A DNA stretch of 5,180 nt from Candidatus Competibacteraceae bacterium (lineage in GTDB: Bacteria > Pseudomonadota > Gammaproteobacteria > Competibacterales > Competibacteraceae): contig DPWB01000244.1 of assembly GCA_003527885.1 (NCBI GenBank), positions 1-5,180 on the forward strand, read 5' to 3'. This document shows, in pieces, positions 1-5,073 of the stretch. Below the pieces are notes generated by a model. It ran no database searches. It saw nothing but the letters and a program-made list of their open reading frames with translations, and was not told where the DNA came from. How positions within the stretch are numbered: position 1 is the first letter of the stretch; each line of letters begins with the position of its first letter. Made by a program: the position numbers and the translations under genes.

Positions 1-642
1 CAGCACCAGCACCAGCATGGGCCGGTAAAGCGGATGGGCGCGGATCGCATCGCCCGCCGGCAAGATAGCGGACAACTCGTAGCTGCCGGCGATCTGACCG
101 AGCAACAAAAATCCACCCAGCAAGGCCAAGCCGCCAGCGCCGGTGACAGTCAGCGCCATCCGTGCGCCGTTACGGGCCTCTTCGCGCCGATACCAGTAAC
201 TGACCAGCAGGAAAGACGATAGGCTGGTCAACTCCCAGAATATCAGCAGTTGGATGATATTCTCGGCCAGGACGATACCCAGCATCGACCCCATGAACAG
301 CAACAGACAGGCATAAAACCGTCCCAGCCGATCCTGCTCCGACAGATAATAACTGGCGTAGAGCACGATCAGCAGGCCGATGCCCAGAATCAGCAGGGCA
401 AACAGCAAACCCAGCCCATCGAGCCGAAACGCGAGGTCGAGGCCGACGGCGGGCAGCCACCGCAAGCGCTGGACTACCGTCTCACCGGCAAAAGGCGCGT
501 CGGCCAGCGGCAGCAGGCAAAGTGAGGAGGCCAGAGTCGTCGCACCCGCCGCCCAAGCCGCGTGCGTCCGACTGAGTTGGGACATTGCCGCCGCAAAAGC
601 GGCGCCGAGAAAGGGTATGAGGATGACAAGCAACAACGTCAT
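1..642 (-). CDS. mnhA: Monovalent cation/H+ antiporter subunit A, N-terminal part (MrpA/MnhA type)
   Basis: This is the 5' part (214 codons) of a gene that continues past the left edge. It is the large membrane subunit of an Mrp/Mnh-type Na+(K+)/H+ antiporter, a relative of complex I NuoL that moves protons across the inner membrane. The reading is hydrophobic throughout, with likely membrane spans near residues 2-20, 28-48, 73-97, 108-126, 128-149, 162-184 and from 206. Diagnostic stretches are RLDGLGLLFALLILGIGLL (73-91), GRFYACLLLFMGSMLG (107-122) and FWELTSLSSFLL (135-146). E137 in the last corresponds to the conserved membrane Glu of the MrpA/NuoL family, and RMALTVTG (161-168) is also family-typical. 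The start at 642 is fixed by an in-frame TAA five codons upstream with no other start between them. The Shine-Dalgarno sequence is weak. Remaining mrp subunits would lie outside the window. A hydrogenase-4/NuoL-like subunit is the alternative, but the motif wording fits MnhA better. Confidence 0.9.
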   Translation of the reverse strand, partial: MTLLLVILIPFLGAAFAAAMSQLSRTHAAWAAGATTLASSLCLLPLADAPFAGETVVQRLRWLPAVGLDLAFRLDGLGLLFALLILGIGLLIVLYASYYLSEQDRLGRFYACLLLFMGSMLGIVLAENIIQLLIFWELTSLSSFLLVSYWYRREEARNGARMALTVTGAGGLALLGGFLLLGQIAGSYELSAILPAGDAIRAHPLYRPMLVLVL

Positions 643-751
643 AATCGGAACAGCTTAGGCGCGACAACCGACGGGCGCCAGAGCGAGGCAGACGCTGGCC
701 TACGCCGTGCGCGCTATCGCTTGCGGCCCTGGTCGGGCCGGCCGCCACCAT

Positions 752-782
752 CGCGCCGGAGCGGGCGCGGGGGCCTATTTTT
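752..782 (+). terminator. Terminator-like stem and T-run facing rightward
   Basis: A perfect 6-bp GC stem (CGCGCC at 752-757, GGCGCG at 764-769, 6-nt loop) is followed after a short G/C stretch by TATTTTT at 776-782. The polarity fits rho-independent termination of plus-strand transcripts. No plus-strand gene lies upstream, so it could only stop antisense transcription from the antiporter locus. The 6-nt gap between stem and T-run is longer than ideal, and chance is quite possible. Confidence 0.22.
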
Positions 783-943
783 GGTTTCGTCGCTGAAGCG
801 GAAACGACCCGCCAGCACACATCCTTTCATCCCCGGATCGCAGGATCGCCCCTGAACATGCTGGCAAGTTCCATTGATCTCGTGCGGACAACCCCAACCG
901 CTCATGAAACAAACTCCAACTTCTTAAGCCGTCACAAACACCA

Positions 944-976
944 CCACCGGTCAAGGTGACCCCCTCGGACCGGTGG
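944..976 (-). repeat. 9-bp inverted repeat downstream of exported-protein gene
   Basis: CCACCGGTC (944-952) and GACCGGTGG (968-976) are perfect inverted arms around a 15-nt spacer. Within them, GGTCA-AGG-TGACC (949-961) forms a second, mutually exclusive small hairpin. On the minus strand this is the second stem-loop after the stop codon at 1012. It may contribute to transcript termination or 3'-end protection, but no strong U-run follows. Confidence 0.4.
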
Positions 977-989
977 CGAAAGAGTGTCA

Positions 990-1006
990 GATCGGTCGCA
1001 CCGATC
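990..1006 (-). terminator. Hairpin just after stop codon; possible terminator or 3' stabiliser
   Basis: GATCGGT (990-996) and ACCGATC (1000-1006) form a perfect 7-bp stem with a 3-nt loop. On the minus strand it begins only 5 nt after the TAA at 1012-1014. The tail that follows is CTCTTTC-like rather than a real U-run, so efficient intrinsic termination is uncertain. Its position suggests a role at the 3' end of the exported-protein mRNA. Confidence 0.4.
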
Positions 1007-1011
1007 ATCGG

Positions 1012-1533
1012 TTACTGGCTGATGCGGCCCGCGGCGCCAGCGCCAAAATATTTAGCGGTATAAAACGGATGCGGCATACCCCCCGAATAGCAAACCTGCG
1101 CCGAGCGAATGCAGCTTACGCCGGCCGCTGGTGAAAAGGTATCGGCTTGACCGCCACCGCCGCCACCGCCACCGCCAGCATTTTGGCCGCCGCCCGCATG
1201 AGCGCCGCCACCGCCACCGCCACCGCCAGCATTTTGGCCGCCGCCCGCATGAGCGCCGCCACCGCCACCGGCCTGACCACCCGCGCGACCGCCGCCGCCG
1301 GCCTGACCACCCGCGTTCTGGCCGCCGCCCGCCCCTTCACTCTTTCTCGTTTCACGCCGCTCCAATTTTTGGGCGGCCGCATCCCCATAACGTTGGCGGG
1401 TCAACTCGACATTGGGTCCAGACTTATCGTGACATACCTGTTTTTCATCATTGCATTTTTGCGCCAGCGCCAGCGGCGCTTGACCGGCCAGCACCAACGC
1501 GCCCAACACCATGATCGTTTTGGTCAGTTTCAT
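1012..1533 (-). CDS. Small exported Gly-rich protein with two CX6C segments (YcgJ/Fels-1-like)
   Basis: This encodes 173 residues with a classic Sec signal peptide: K2 and K5, a hydrophobic core at 7-19, and probable cleavage after A22-L23-A24. The mature protein has a Cys segment (C27-X6-C34, followed by a D..G....LT..YG..AAQKL pattern to residue 57), a Gly-rich tract (about 67-130), and a second Cys segment (C141-X6-C148, preceded by FSPAAGVS, ending in KYFG). The order and wording of the two Cys parts remind me of the uncharacterised YcgJ/Fels-1 prophage-like family. This is from memory and unverified. Function is unknown. Disulphides C27-C34 and C141-C148 in the periplasm or outside the cell are plausible. 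The tract carries a 17-residue repeat, AHAGGGQNAGGGGGGGG, at 94-110 and 111-127. The start has a perfect GGAGG six bases upstream, among the best Shine-Dalgarno sequences in the window. The gene is monocistronic or leads toward the antiporter gene, with hairpins right after its stop. Confidence 0.85.
   Translation of the reverse strand: MKLTKTIMVLGALVLAGQAPLALAQKCNDEKQVCHDKSGPNVELTRQRYGDAAAQKLERRETRKSEGAGGGQNAGGQAGGGGRAGGQAGGGGGAHAGGGQNAGGGGGGGGAHAGGGQNAGGGGGGGGGQADTFSPAAGVSCIRSAQVCYSGGMPHPFYTAKYFGAGAAGRISQ
1160..1270 (-). repeat. 51-bp in-frame tandem repeat, about 2.2 copies
   Basis: Two copies beginning at 1177 and 1228 (AGCATTTTGGCC...) are identical over 60 bp at a 51-bp period, extending left to 1160 and right to 1270. 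The period equals 17 codons, so copy-number changes keep the frame and only lengthen or shorten the Gly-rich tract of the exported protein. The absence of synonymous differences between copies suggests recent duplication. Confidence 0.9.
1270..1315 (-). repeat. Shorter 30-bp-period repeat in the Gly-rich tract
   Basis: GGCCTGACCACCCGCG occurs at 1270-1285 and again at 1300-1315, a 30-bp (10-codon) period. On the minus strand each copy encodes part of an AGGQAGG-type segment. It directly abuts the 51-bp repeat, so the whole Gly-rich tract appears to have grown by in-frame duplications. Confidence 0.75.
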
Positions 1534-1539
1534 CTTTCA

Positions 1540-1558
1540 CCTCCAGGCCCTCGGGCCT
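1540..1558 (-). promoter_or_regulatory. Strong Shine-Dalgarno abutted by a 14-bp palindrome
   Basis: On the minus strand GGAGG (plus 1540-1544) lies six bases before the ATG at 1533 and decides this start. Directly upstream, AGGCCCTCGGGCCT (1545-1558) is an inverted repeat with 6-bp arms around a 2-bp centre. In RNA it could form a small hairpin next to the ribosome site. In DNA it could be a protein site. The ribosome site is solid; the role of the palindrome is inferred. Confidence 0.6.
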
Positions 1559-1583
1559 TATTGTCCACATCGGTCTATACAAC

Positions 1584-1608
1584 GTCAGCCAACGGCCTCA
1601 TGGCTAAC
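1584..1608. repeat. Imperfect 8-bp inverted repeat upstream of exported-protein gene
   Basis: GTCAGCCA (1584-1591) and TGGCTAAC (1601-1608) are inverted arms with one mismatch and a 9-bp spacer, about 50 bp upstream of the minus-strand start. The position would suit an operator or a leader hairpin. I could not find a convincing -35/-10 pair next to it, and chance occurrence is possible. Confidence 0.3.
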
Positions 1609-1860
1609 TTGGCGACGATGTTGTGCAATGGCCTATTAACATTAGCTGAATAGTACCCGAAGATGCGCTTCATCTCCCGTGCGGCATCGCATCACGAAAG
1701 AAGTCTGCCTGGGCGTTCCGGCAGGCTTCCCGACGACAAGGCTGACCCAGCGCGGTTTGACCGCCACTTTCAGCACGCCGTCGCGCTGGTTGGCGAACAG
1801 CCCATAAGCGGCCACGATGCACCGAAACGGCGTTTCATCGGAAATTCCCTCCCTTTTCCA

Positions 1861-1935
1861 GGGACTGTTATAGTATCTCTTGACCTCCGACCGACCGATC
1901 AGGCATCCGTGGCAAGACGCAAAAACAACAGTCCC
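1861..1935. repeat. Perfect 9-bp inverted repeat flanking the pat leader
   Basis: GGGACTGTT (1861-1869) and AACAGTCCC (1927-1935) are perfect inverted arms 57 bp apart. The left arm overlaps the -10 candidate at 1869-1874. A nested weaker pair, TCTTG (1878-1882) and CAAGA (1913-1917), lies inside. If transcription starts near 1881 the left arm is not in the RNA, so a paired DNA operator is more likely than an RNA stem. About one such pair is expected by chance in a window this long, so this is tentative. Confidence 0.35.
1866..1874 (+). promoter_or_regulatory. Extended -10 promoter candidate for the pat-receiver operon
   Basis: TG-T-TATAGT (1866-1874) matches the extended -10 consensus TGnTATAAT with one mismatch in the hexamer. 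A -35 element is poor (TTCCCT at 1845-1850, 18-bp spacing), as is often true for extended -10 promoters. Initiation near 1881 would give a leader of about 160 nt before the pat-like ATG. It stands out because the surroundings are GC-rich. Confidence 0.4.
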
Positions 1936-2025
1936 GATGGACCGGCGCGGATCGGCGCGGACCATGGAAAGTCCAGTTCGAGCGCGGCTTCACCCAAGCG
2001 CTCTGGCGTCACCCGCACGAACGAA

Positions 2026-2035
2026 AACCGCGGTT
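2026..2035 (+). promoter_or_regulatory. 10-bp palindrome in place of a Shine-Dalgarno before pat
   Basis: AACCGCGGTT is a perfect 10-bp palindrome ending four bases before the ATG at 2040, exactly where a ribosome binding site would be expected. No GGAG-like sequence is present upstream. Translation may therefore be weak, leaderless-like or regulated. Alternatively the palindrome is a protein site. Its function is inferred. Confidence 0.35.
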
Positions 2036-2039
2036 CTCC

Positions 2040-4688
2040 ATGACCATCCGAAACCTGGATTATCTTTTTAAACCCAACGCGATCGCCCTGATCGGCGACG
2101 GTGGCGAGTGCGAGGTCCTGATCGCCCGCAACCTGATGAAAAGCGGCTTCAAAGGCCCGATCATGCCGGTGGACCCCAAGCGCTTCGCGTTGGAAGGCGC
2201 CCTCGCCTACCGCGATATCGCCGGCCTGCCGGTCGCCCCGGCGCTGGCGATCATCACCCGGCCGCTGCGGGAAGTTCCGGCGCTGATCACCCAGTTGGGC
2301 GAACGCGGCGCTCGCGCGGCCGTGCTCTACAGCGATACGCGCAGCCTGCCAAGCCACGAGCGCAAAGCGGTCTGTCAGGCTATTTTGGACGCCGCCAAAC
2401 CCTGGTTGCTGCGGGTCATGGGGCCGGGCTCCCAAGGCTTCAACGTCCCGCTGGCCCACCTCAACGCCAGCCTCGACCGCCAGCCGCTGCTGCCCGGCCA
2501 AATCGCCTTCGTCACCGAATCCGGCACCATCGGTCAGACCGCCCTCGATATCGGCAACCATTACGGGTTCGGCTTCAGCCATTTGATCCATCTGGGCGAC
2601 GGCCTCGACATCGATCTGGCCGATATCCTCGACTATCTGGCGGGCGACTACCGGGTCAGAGCGATTTTGTTGTACCTGGAAAACATCGCGGACGCCCGCA
2701 AATTCATGTCGGCGGCGCGGCGCGCGGCGCGCGTCAAACCCGTCATCGTGCTGAAACCGCGCCGCTTTCCAGAAGAGCTCGACGATGCGGTGTTCGCCGC
2801 CGCTTTCCGCCGCGCCGGCCTGCTGCGGGTGGACGACAGCGACGAACTGCTACAAATGGTCGAGGTGCTGAAAGCCGCCCGCTTGGTGAACAACGACCGG
2901 CTGGCCATCCTCAGCAACAGCTCCAGCATGAGCTTGATGGCGACCGACATCCTTTACGATTTCGGCGGGCGGCTGGCGCAGTTTTCGGAAACGACCCAGC
3001 GCGGCCTGGAAACCTTGATCGAACCGGACGCCCGCCCCAACCCGTTGGACCTCGGCGACCAGGCCGACGAAAAGACCTACGGTAAAGCGCTCGACCTGCT
3101 GTTGGCCGATCCCGGCGTGGACGGGGTGCTGGTCATCAAAACGCCCAGCGCCTTCACGGAAACCACGGCGGTGGCCGATGCCTTGCTCCAGCGTCCCACC
3201 GGCAGCCGCTGCATCATCGCCAGCTTTCCAGGCCCAAAAACCGGCGCGGAAGCCCGGTGGCGGCTAGGGCGGAAGATACCGACCTACGAAACCGCCGGCG
3301 ACGCGGTGCAAGCCTTCATGCGCATCGTCCAGTACAAGCGCAACCAAGCCCTGCTGATGGAGACGCCGCCCTCGCTGCCGGAGGAATTCACCGCCGATGT
3401 CGCCCTGGCCAAAACCGTGATCGCCAAGGCGCTGGACGGCGGACGGCGCCTCCTTAACGACTACGAGGCAATGCGGCTGCTGAACGCCTACGGCATCCCG
3501 GTCGCGGAAACCCTGACGGCGCGCTCCCCTTACGAAGCCGCCGAAACCGCCGGTCGCCTCAACCAGGCGCTCACGTTGAAAATCATCTCGCCGGATGTGG
3601 CCGACAAGTCGCAAATCGGCGGTGTCGTCCGCCACCTGAGCACGCCGGAGGCGGTGCAACAAGCGGCGACCGCCATGCTGATGCGCTTGCGCACCGTGGC
3701 GCCGGCGGCGCGGTTCGACGGGTTCGTGCTGCAACCGATGGTCCCGCGCGATGGCGCCTACGAGCTGACCTTGGGCGTCCGCCCCGGCGGCGGCTTCGGG
3801 CCGGTGCTCTACTTCGGTCAGGGTGGCACCGAAGCCGACACCATCGACGATTTCACCTACGGCTTGCCCCCGATCAACATGCATCTGGCCCGCGAGATCA
3901 TGGCGCAAACCCGCATTTACAAACGCTTGCGCTACAGCCTGCTGCGCCGCGCCGACCTCAAGGCGCTGGCGCTGGCGCTGGTCAAGGTGTCCCAAATGAT
4001 CGTCGATTTGGGCGAAGTGACGGAACTGCACATCAACCCGCTCTGGGTCAACGCGCAAGGCGTGGTGGCGCTGGATGCCAGGGTACACCTGACGCCGGCC
4101 GCCAAAGCCCTGGCGCCGGGGCAGCGGCTGGCGATCCGCCCGTACCCGAACGAGCTGGAGGAAACCATTACCCTGCCCAACGACCGGACGCTGTCGCTGC
4201 GTCCGGTCTTGCCGGAAGACGAGCCAGCGCTGCACGCGCTGGTGTCGCGCGCCTCGCCCGAAGACTTGCGGCGGCGCTTTTTCCAGCCGATCCGCGAGCT
4301 TTCGCACGAGATGGCCGCCGGTTTGACCCAGATCGACTACGACCGGGAAATCGCGCTGGTGGCGGTCGGTCCCGGCCTGCCCGGCAAGGCCGAGATTTAC
4401 GGCATCGTCAACCTCAGCGCCGATCCCAACAACGACCGGGCGGAGTATTCGATCCTGGTGGATCGCGCGCTGATCGGGATGCGCCTCGGCAACTTGCTGA
4501 TGCGCCGCATCATCGACTACGCCCGGACCCGGGGCATCGGCGAAATCTACGGCGAGGTCCTCAAGGAAAACACGCCGATGCTGCAACTGAACCAGGCGCT
4601 GGGCTTTGCCATTCACTCCGACGAGGACGACCCCAGCTTGAAGCATGTTACTCTAAAGCTCCATCATATCGGTTCTTCCGCGGGCTGA
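2040..4688 (+). CDS. patZ: Pat/PatZ-type protein lysine acetyltransferase: acyl-CoA synthetase-like region fused to GNAT
   Basis: This is an 882-residue cytoplasmic protein, close to the 886 of E. coli PatZ (YfiQ) and Salmonella Pat, which acetylate lysines such as that of acetyl-CoA synthetase using acetyl-CoA. Domains in order: CoA-binding Rossmann-like (about 5-125), succinyl-CoA ligase-like (about 150-430), ATP-grasp (about 455-685, with K514, E575, and N666-P667 in HINPL), and GNAT (about 710-875). RLAIRPYPNELEE (697-709) and TQIDYDREIA (763-772) match PatZ from memory. E802 (in RAEYSILV) aligns with catalytic E809 of Salmonella Pat. The synthetase half lacks the catalytic His: between K239 and R258-A259-G260 the SHTGA-type segment is deleted. 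The Rossmann loop reads IGDGGEC instead of IGAS..PG. The acetyl-CoA loop reads IGMRLG (812-817) rather than (Q/R)xxGxG. The ATG is the only start after an in-frame TGA at 1881 and aligns with the family's N terminus. No Shine-Dalgarno is visible. The receiver gene follows after 16 bp. Confidence 0.92.
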   Translation: MTIRNLDYLFKPNAIALIGDGGECEVLIARNLMKSGFKGPIMPVDPKRFALEGALAYRDIAGLPVAPALAIITRPLREVPALITQLGERGARAAVLYSDTRSLPSHERKAVCQAILDAAKPWLLRVMGPGSQGFNVPLAHLNASLDRQPLLPGQIAFVTESGTIGQTALDIGNHYGFGFSHLIHLGDGLDIDLADILDYLAGDYRVRAILLYLENIADARKFMSAARRAARVKPVIVLKPRRFPEELDDAVFAAAFRRAGLLRVDDSDELLQMVEVLKAARLVNNDRLAILSNSSSMSLMATDILYDFGGRLAQFSETTQRGLETLIEPDARPNPLDLGDQADEKTYGKALDLLLADPGVDGVLVIKTPSAFTETTAVADALLQRPTGSRCIIASFPGPKTGAEARWRLGRKIPTYETAGDAVQAFMRIVQYKRNQALLMETPPSLPEEFTADVALAKTVIAKALDGGRRLLNDYEAMRLLNAYGIPVAETLTARSPYEAAETAGRLNQALTLKIISPDVADKSQIGGVVRHLSTPEAVQQAATAMLMRLRTVAPAARFDGFVLQPMVPRDGAYELTLGVRPGGGFGPVLYFGQGGTEADTIDDFTYGLPPINMHLAREIMAQTRIYKRLRYSLLRRADLKALALALVKVSQMIVDLGEVTELHINPLWVNAQGVVALDARVHLTPAAKALAPGQRLAIRPYPNELEETITLPNDRTLSLRPVLPEDEPALHALVSRASPEDLRRRFFQPIRELSHEMAAGLTQIDYDREIALVAVGPGLPGKAEIYGIVNLSADPNNDRAEYSILVDRALIGMRLGNLLMRRIIDYARTRGIGEIYGEVLKENTPMLQLNQALGFAIHSDEDDPSLKHVTLKLHHIGSSAG

Positions 4689-4692
4689 ATCC

Positions 4693-4699
4693 AGGTAAG
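4693..4699 (+). promoter_or_regulatory. Weak ribosome binding site of the receiver gene
   Basis: AGGTAAG in the 16-bp gap after the pat-like stop contains AGG (4693-4695) nine bases before the ATG at 4705. The short gap and lack of any terminator indicate the two genes share an mRNA, possibly with translational coupling. Confidence 0.5.
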
Positions 4700-4704
4700 A
4701 CTTC

Positions 4705-5073
4705 ATGAGCGAGAAACGCCTTCTGGTCATCGACGACGAACCGGAAATCGGGGAATTCGTGCGCAAGGTCGCCACCGGCCTGGGCTACGAGGTGCGGGTG
4801 ACCACCGACGGCCGCAGCTTTCAAGCGGCCTACCACGAGCTGCGCCCGACCACCATCGTGATGGACATGGTCATGCCGGAGATGGACGGCAACGAACTGG
4901 TGCTGTGGTTGATGGAACAACACTACGACGCCAACCTGATCATCATCACCGGCTATAACCCCGACTACGCCAAGGACGCCCGCTTGTTGGCGGAATTCAA
5001 GGGCTTGCGTTCGGTCATCACTTTAATCAAACCGATCCGGCTGGACAAATTGCGCGAGGTGTTGGACGGCTGA
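4705..5073 (+). CDS. Stand-alone response regulator receiver (CheY-like)
   Basis: This 122-residue protein consists only of a receiver domain, with no DNA-binding or enzymatic output. It would accept a phosphoryl group from a histidine kinase and signal by protein contact in the cytoplasm. All key residues are visible: acidic pair D10-D11 in LLVIDDEPEI, phospho-acceptor D54 in IVMDMVMPEMDG, switch Thr T82 in LIIITGY, and K109-P110 in TLIKPI. The aromatic switch position (CheY Tyr106 equivalent) is T106. The loop between T82 and K109 (YNPDYAKDARLLAEFKGLR) is somewhat long and charged. The domain is complete, so this is not a fragment of a longer regulator. The start at 4705 follows the pat-like stop by 16 bp and gives the usual MSEKRLLVIDD N terminus. 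No histidine kinase is in the window. The neighbour suggests, but does not prove, that it tunes or reports on the acetyltransferase. The partner kinase may be downstream or elsewhere. Confidence 0.92.
   Translation: MSEKRLLVIDDEPEIGEFVRKVATGLGYEVRVTTDGRSFQAAYHELRPTTIVMDMVMPEMDGNELVLWLMEQHYDANLIIITGYNPDYAKDARLLAEFKGLRSVITLIKPIRLDKLREVLDG

Larger units (their letters stand above)
643..1011. other. Intergenic region between antiporter and exported-protein genes
   Basis: These 369 bp lie between two minus-strand genes. I find no convincing gene. The open frames crossing the region lack ribosome binding sites, run antisense to or out of frame with the antiporter gene, and have low-complexity Arg/Gly/Ser-rich translations. 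The right end carries two inverted repeats just behind the stop codon of the exported-protein gene. The middle has a GC-rich stem followed by a T-run on the plus strand, and a 6-bp hairpin at 724-740 (CGGCCC/GGGCCG). I see no good sigma-70 promoter for the antiporter gene, although its long spacing from the upstream gene suggests it has its own. Confidence 0.6.
1559..2039. other. Divergent intergenic region, about 480 bp, no convincing gene
   Basis: This lies between the minus-strand exported-protein gene and the plus-strand pat-like gene. Two overlapping open frames cross it (minus 1642-1965 and plus 1663-2043), but neither has a ribosome site at its start, a recognisable domain, or codon use clearly better than the other. 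The stretch around 1680-1860 contains several small hairpins, for example CCGAAACGG/CGTTTCATCGG near 1822-1841. It also has GGGAGGG upstream of a 22-codon minus-strand reading starting at 1838. It could be a degenerate or dispersed repeat, or leader and regulatory DNA. The right part holds a promoter candidate and inverted repeats listed separately. The frame of the pat-like gene stays open back to a TGA at 1881 but has no start codon before 2040. Confidence 0.5.

Noticed and set aside
482..820. Minus-strand frame of 112 codons overlapping the start of the antiporter gene
   Set aside because: It is out of frame with the antiporter gene, has no ribosome site, and its Ser/Arg/Gly-rich translation looks like shadow.
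775..1008. Minus-strand frame of 77 codons behind the exported-protein gene
   Set aside because: It starts inside the post-stop hairpin region, has no ribosome site or recognisable feature, and crosses the inverted repeats.
1160..1270. CRISPR-like array suggested by regularly spaced identical units
   Set aside because: The units are contiguous, in frame with a coding sequence and lack unique spacers, so they are a coding tandem repeat.
1131..1653. Plus-strand frames across the Gly-rich repeat (His/Arg-rich or Ala/Thr-rich translations)
   Set aside because: They are reverse readings of the Gly-rich tract. The minus-strand gene has a signal peptide and a perfect ribosome site, so it is the real one.
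1899..2591. Minus-strand open frame of 230 codons overlapping the 5' part of the pat-like gene
   Set aside because: It is antisense shadow of pat over most of its length, without a ribosome site or recognisable motif.
2108..3085. Plus-strand frame of 325 codons inside the pat-like gene
   Set aside because: It is a shifted frame with Arg/Pro/Gly-rich low-complexity translation, while the overlapping pat frame has clear family motifs throughout.
3264..4646. Long minus-strand open frame (460 codons) opposite the pat-like gene
   Set aside because: It is exactly antisense to a well-identified gene, its translation is the Gln/Arg/Val/His/Asp-rich type made by reversing GC-rich codons, and it shows no domain or ribosome site.
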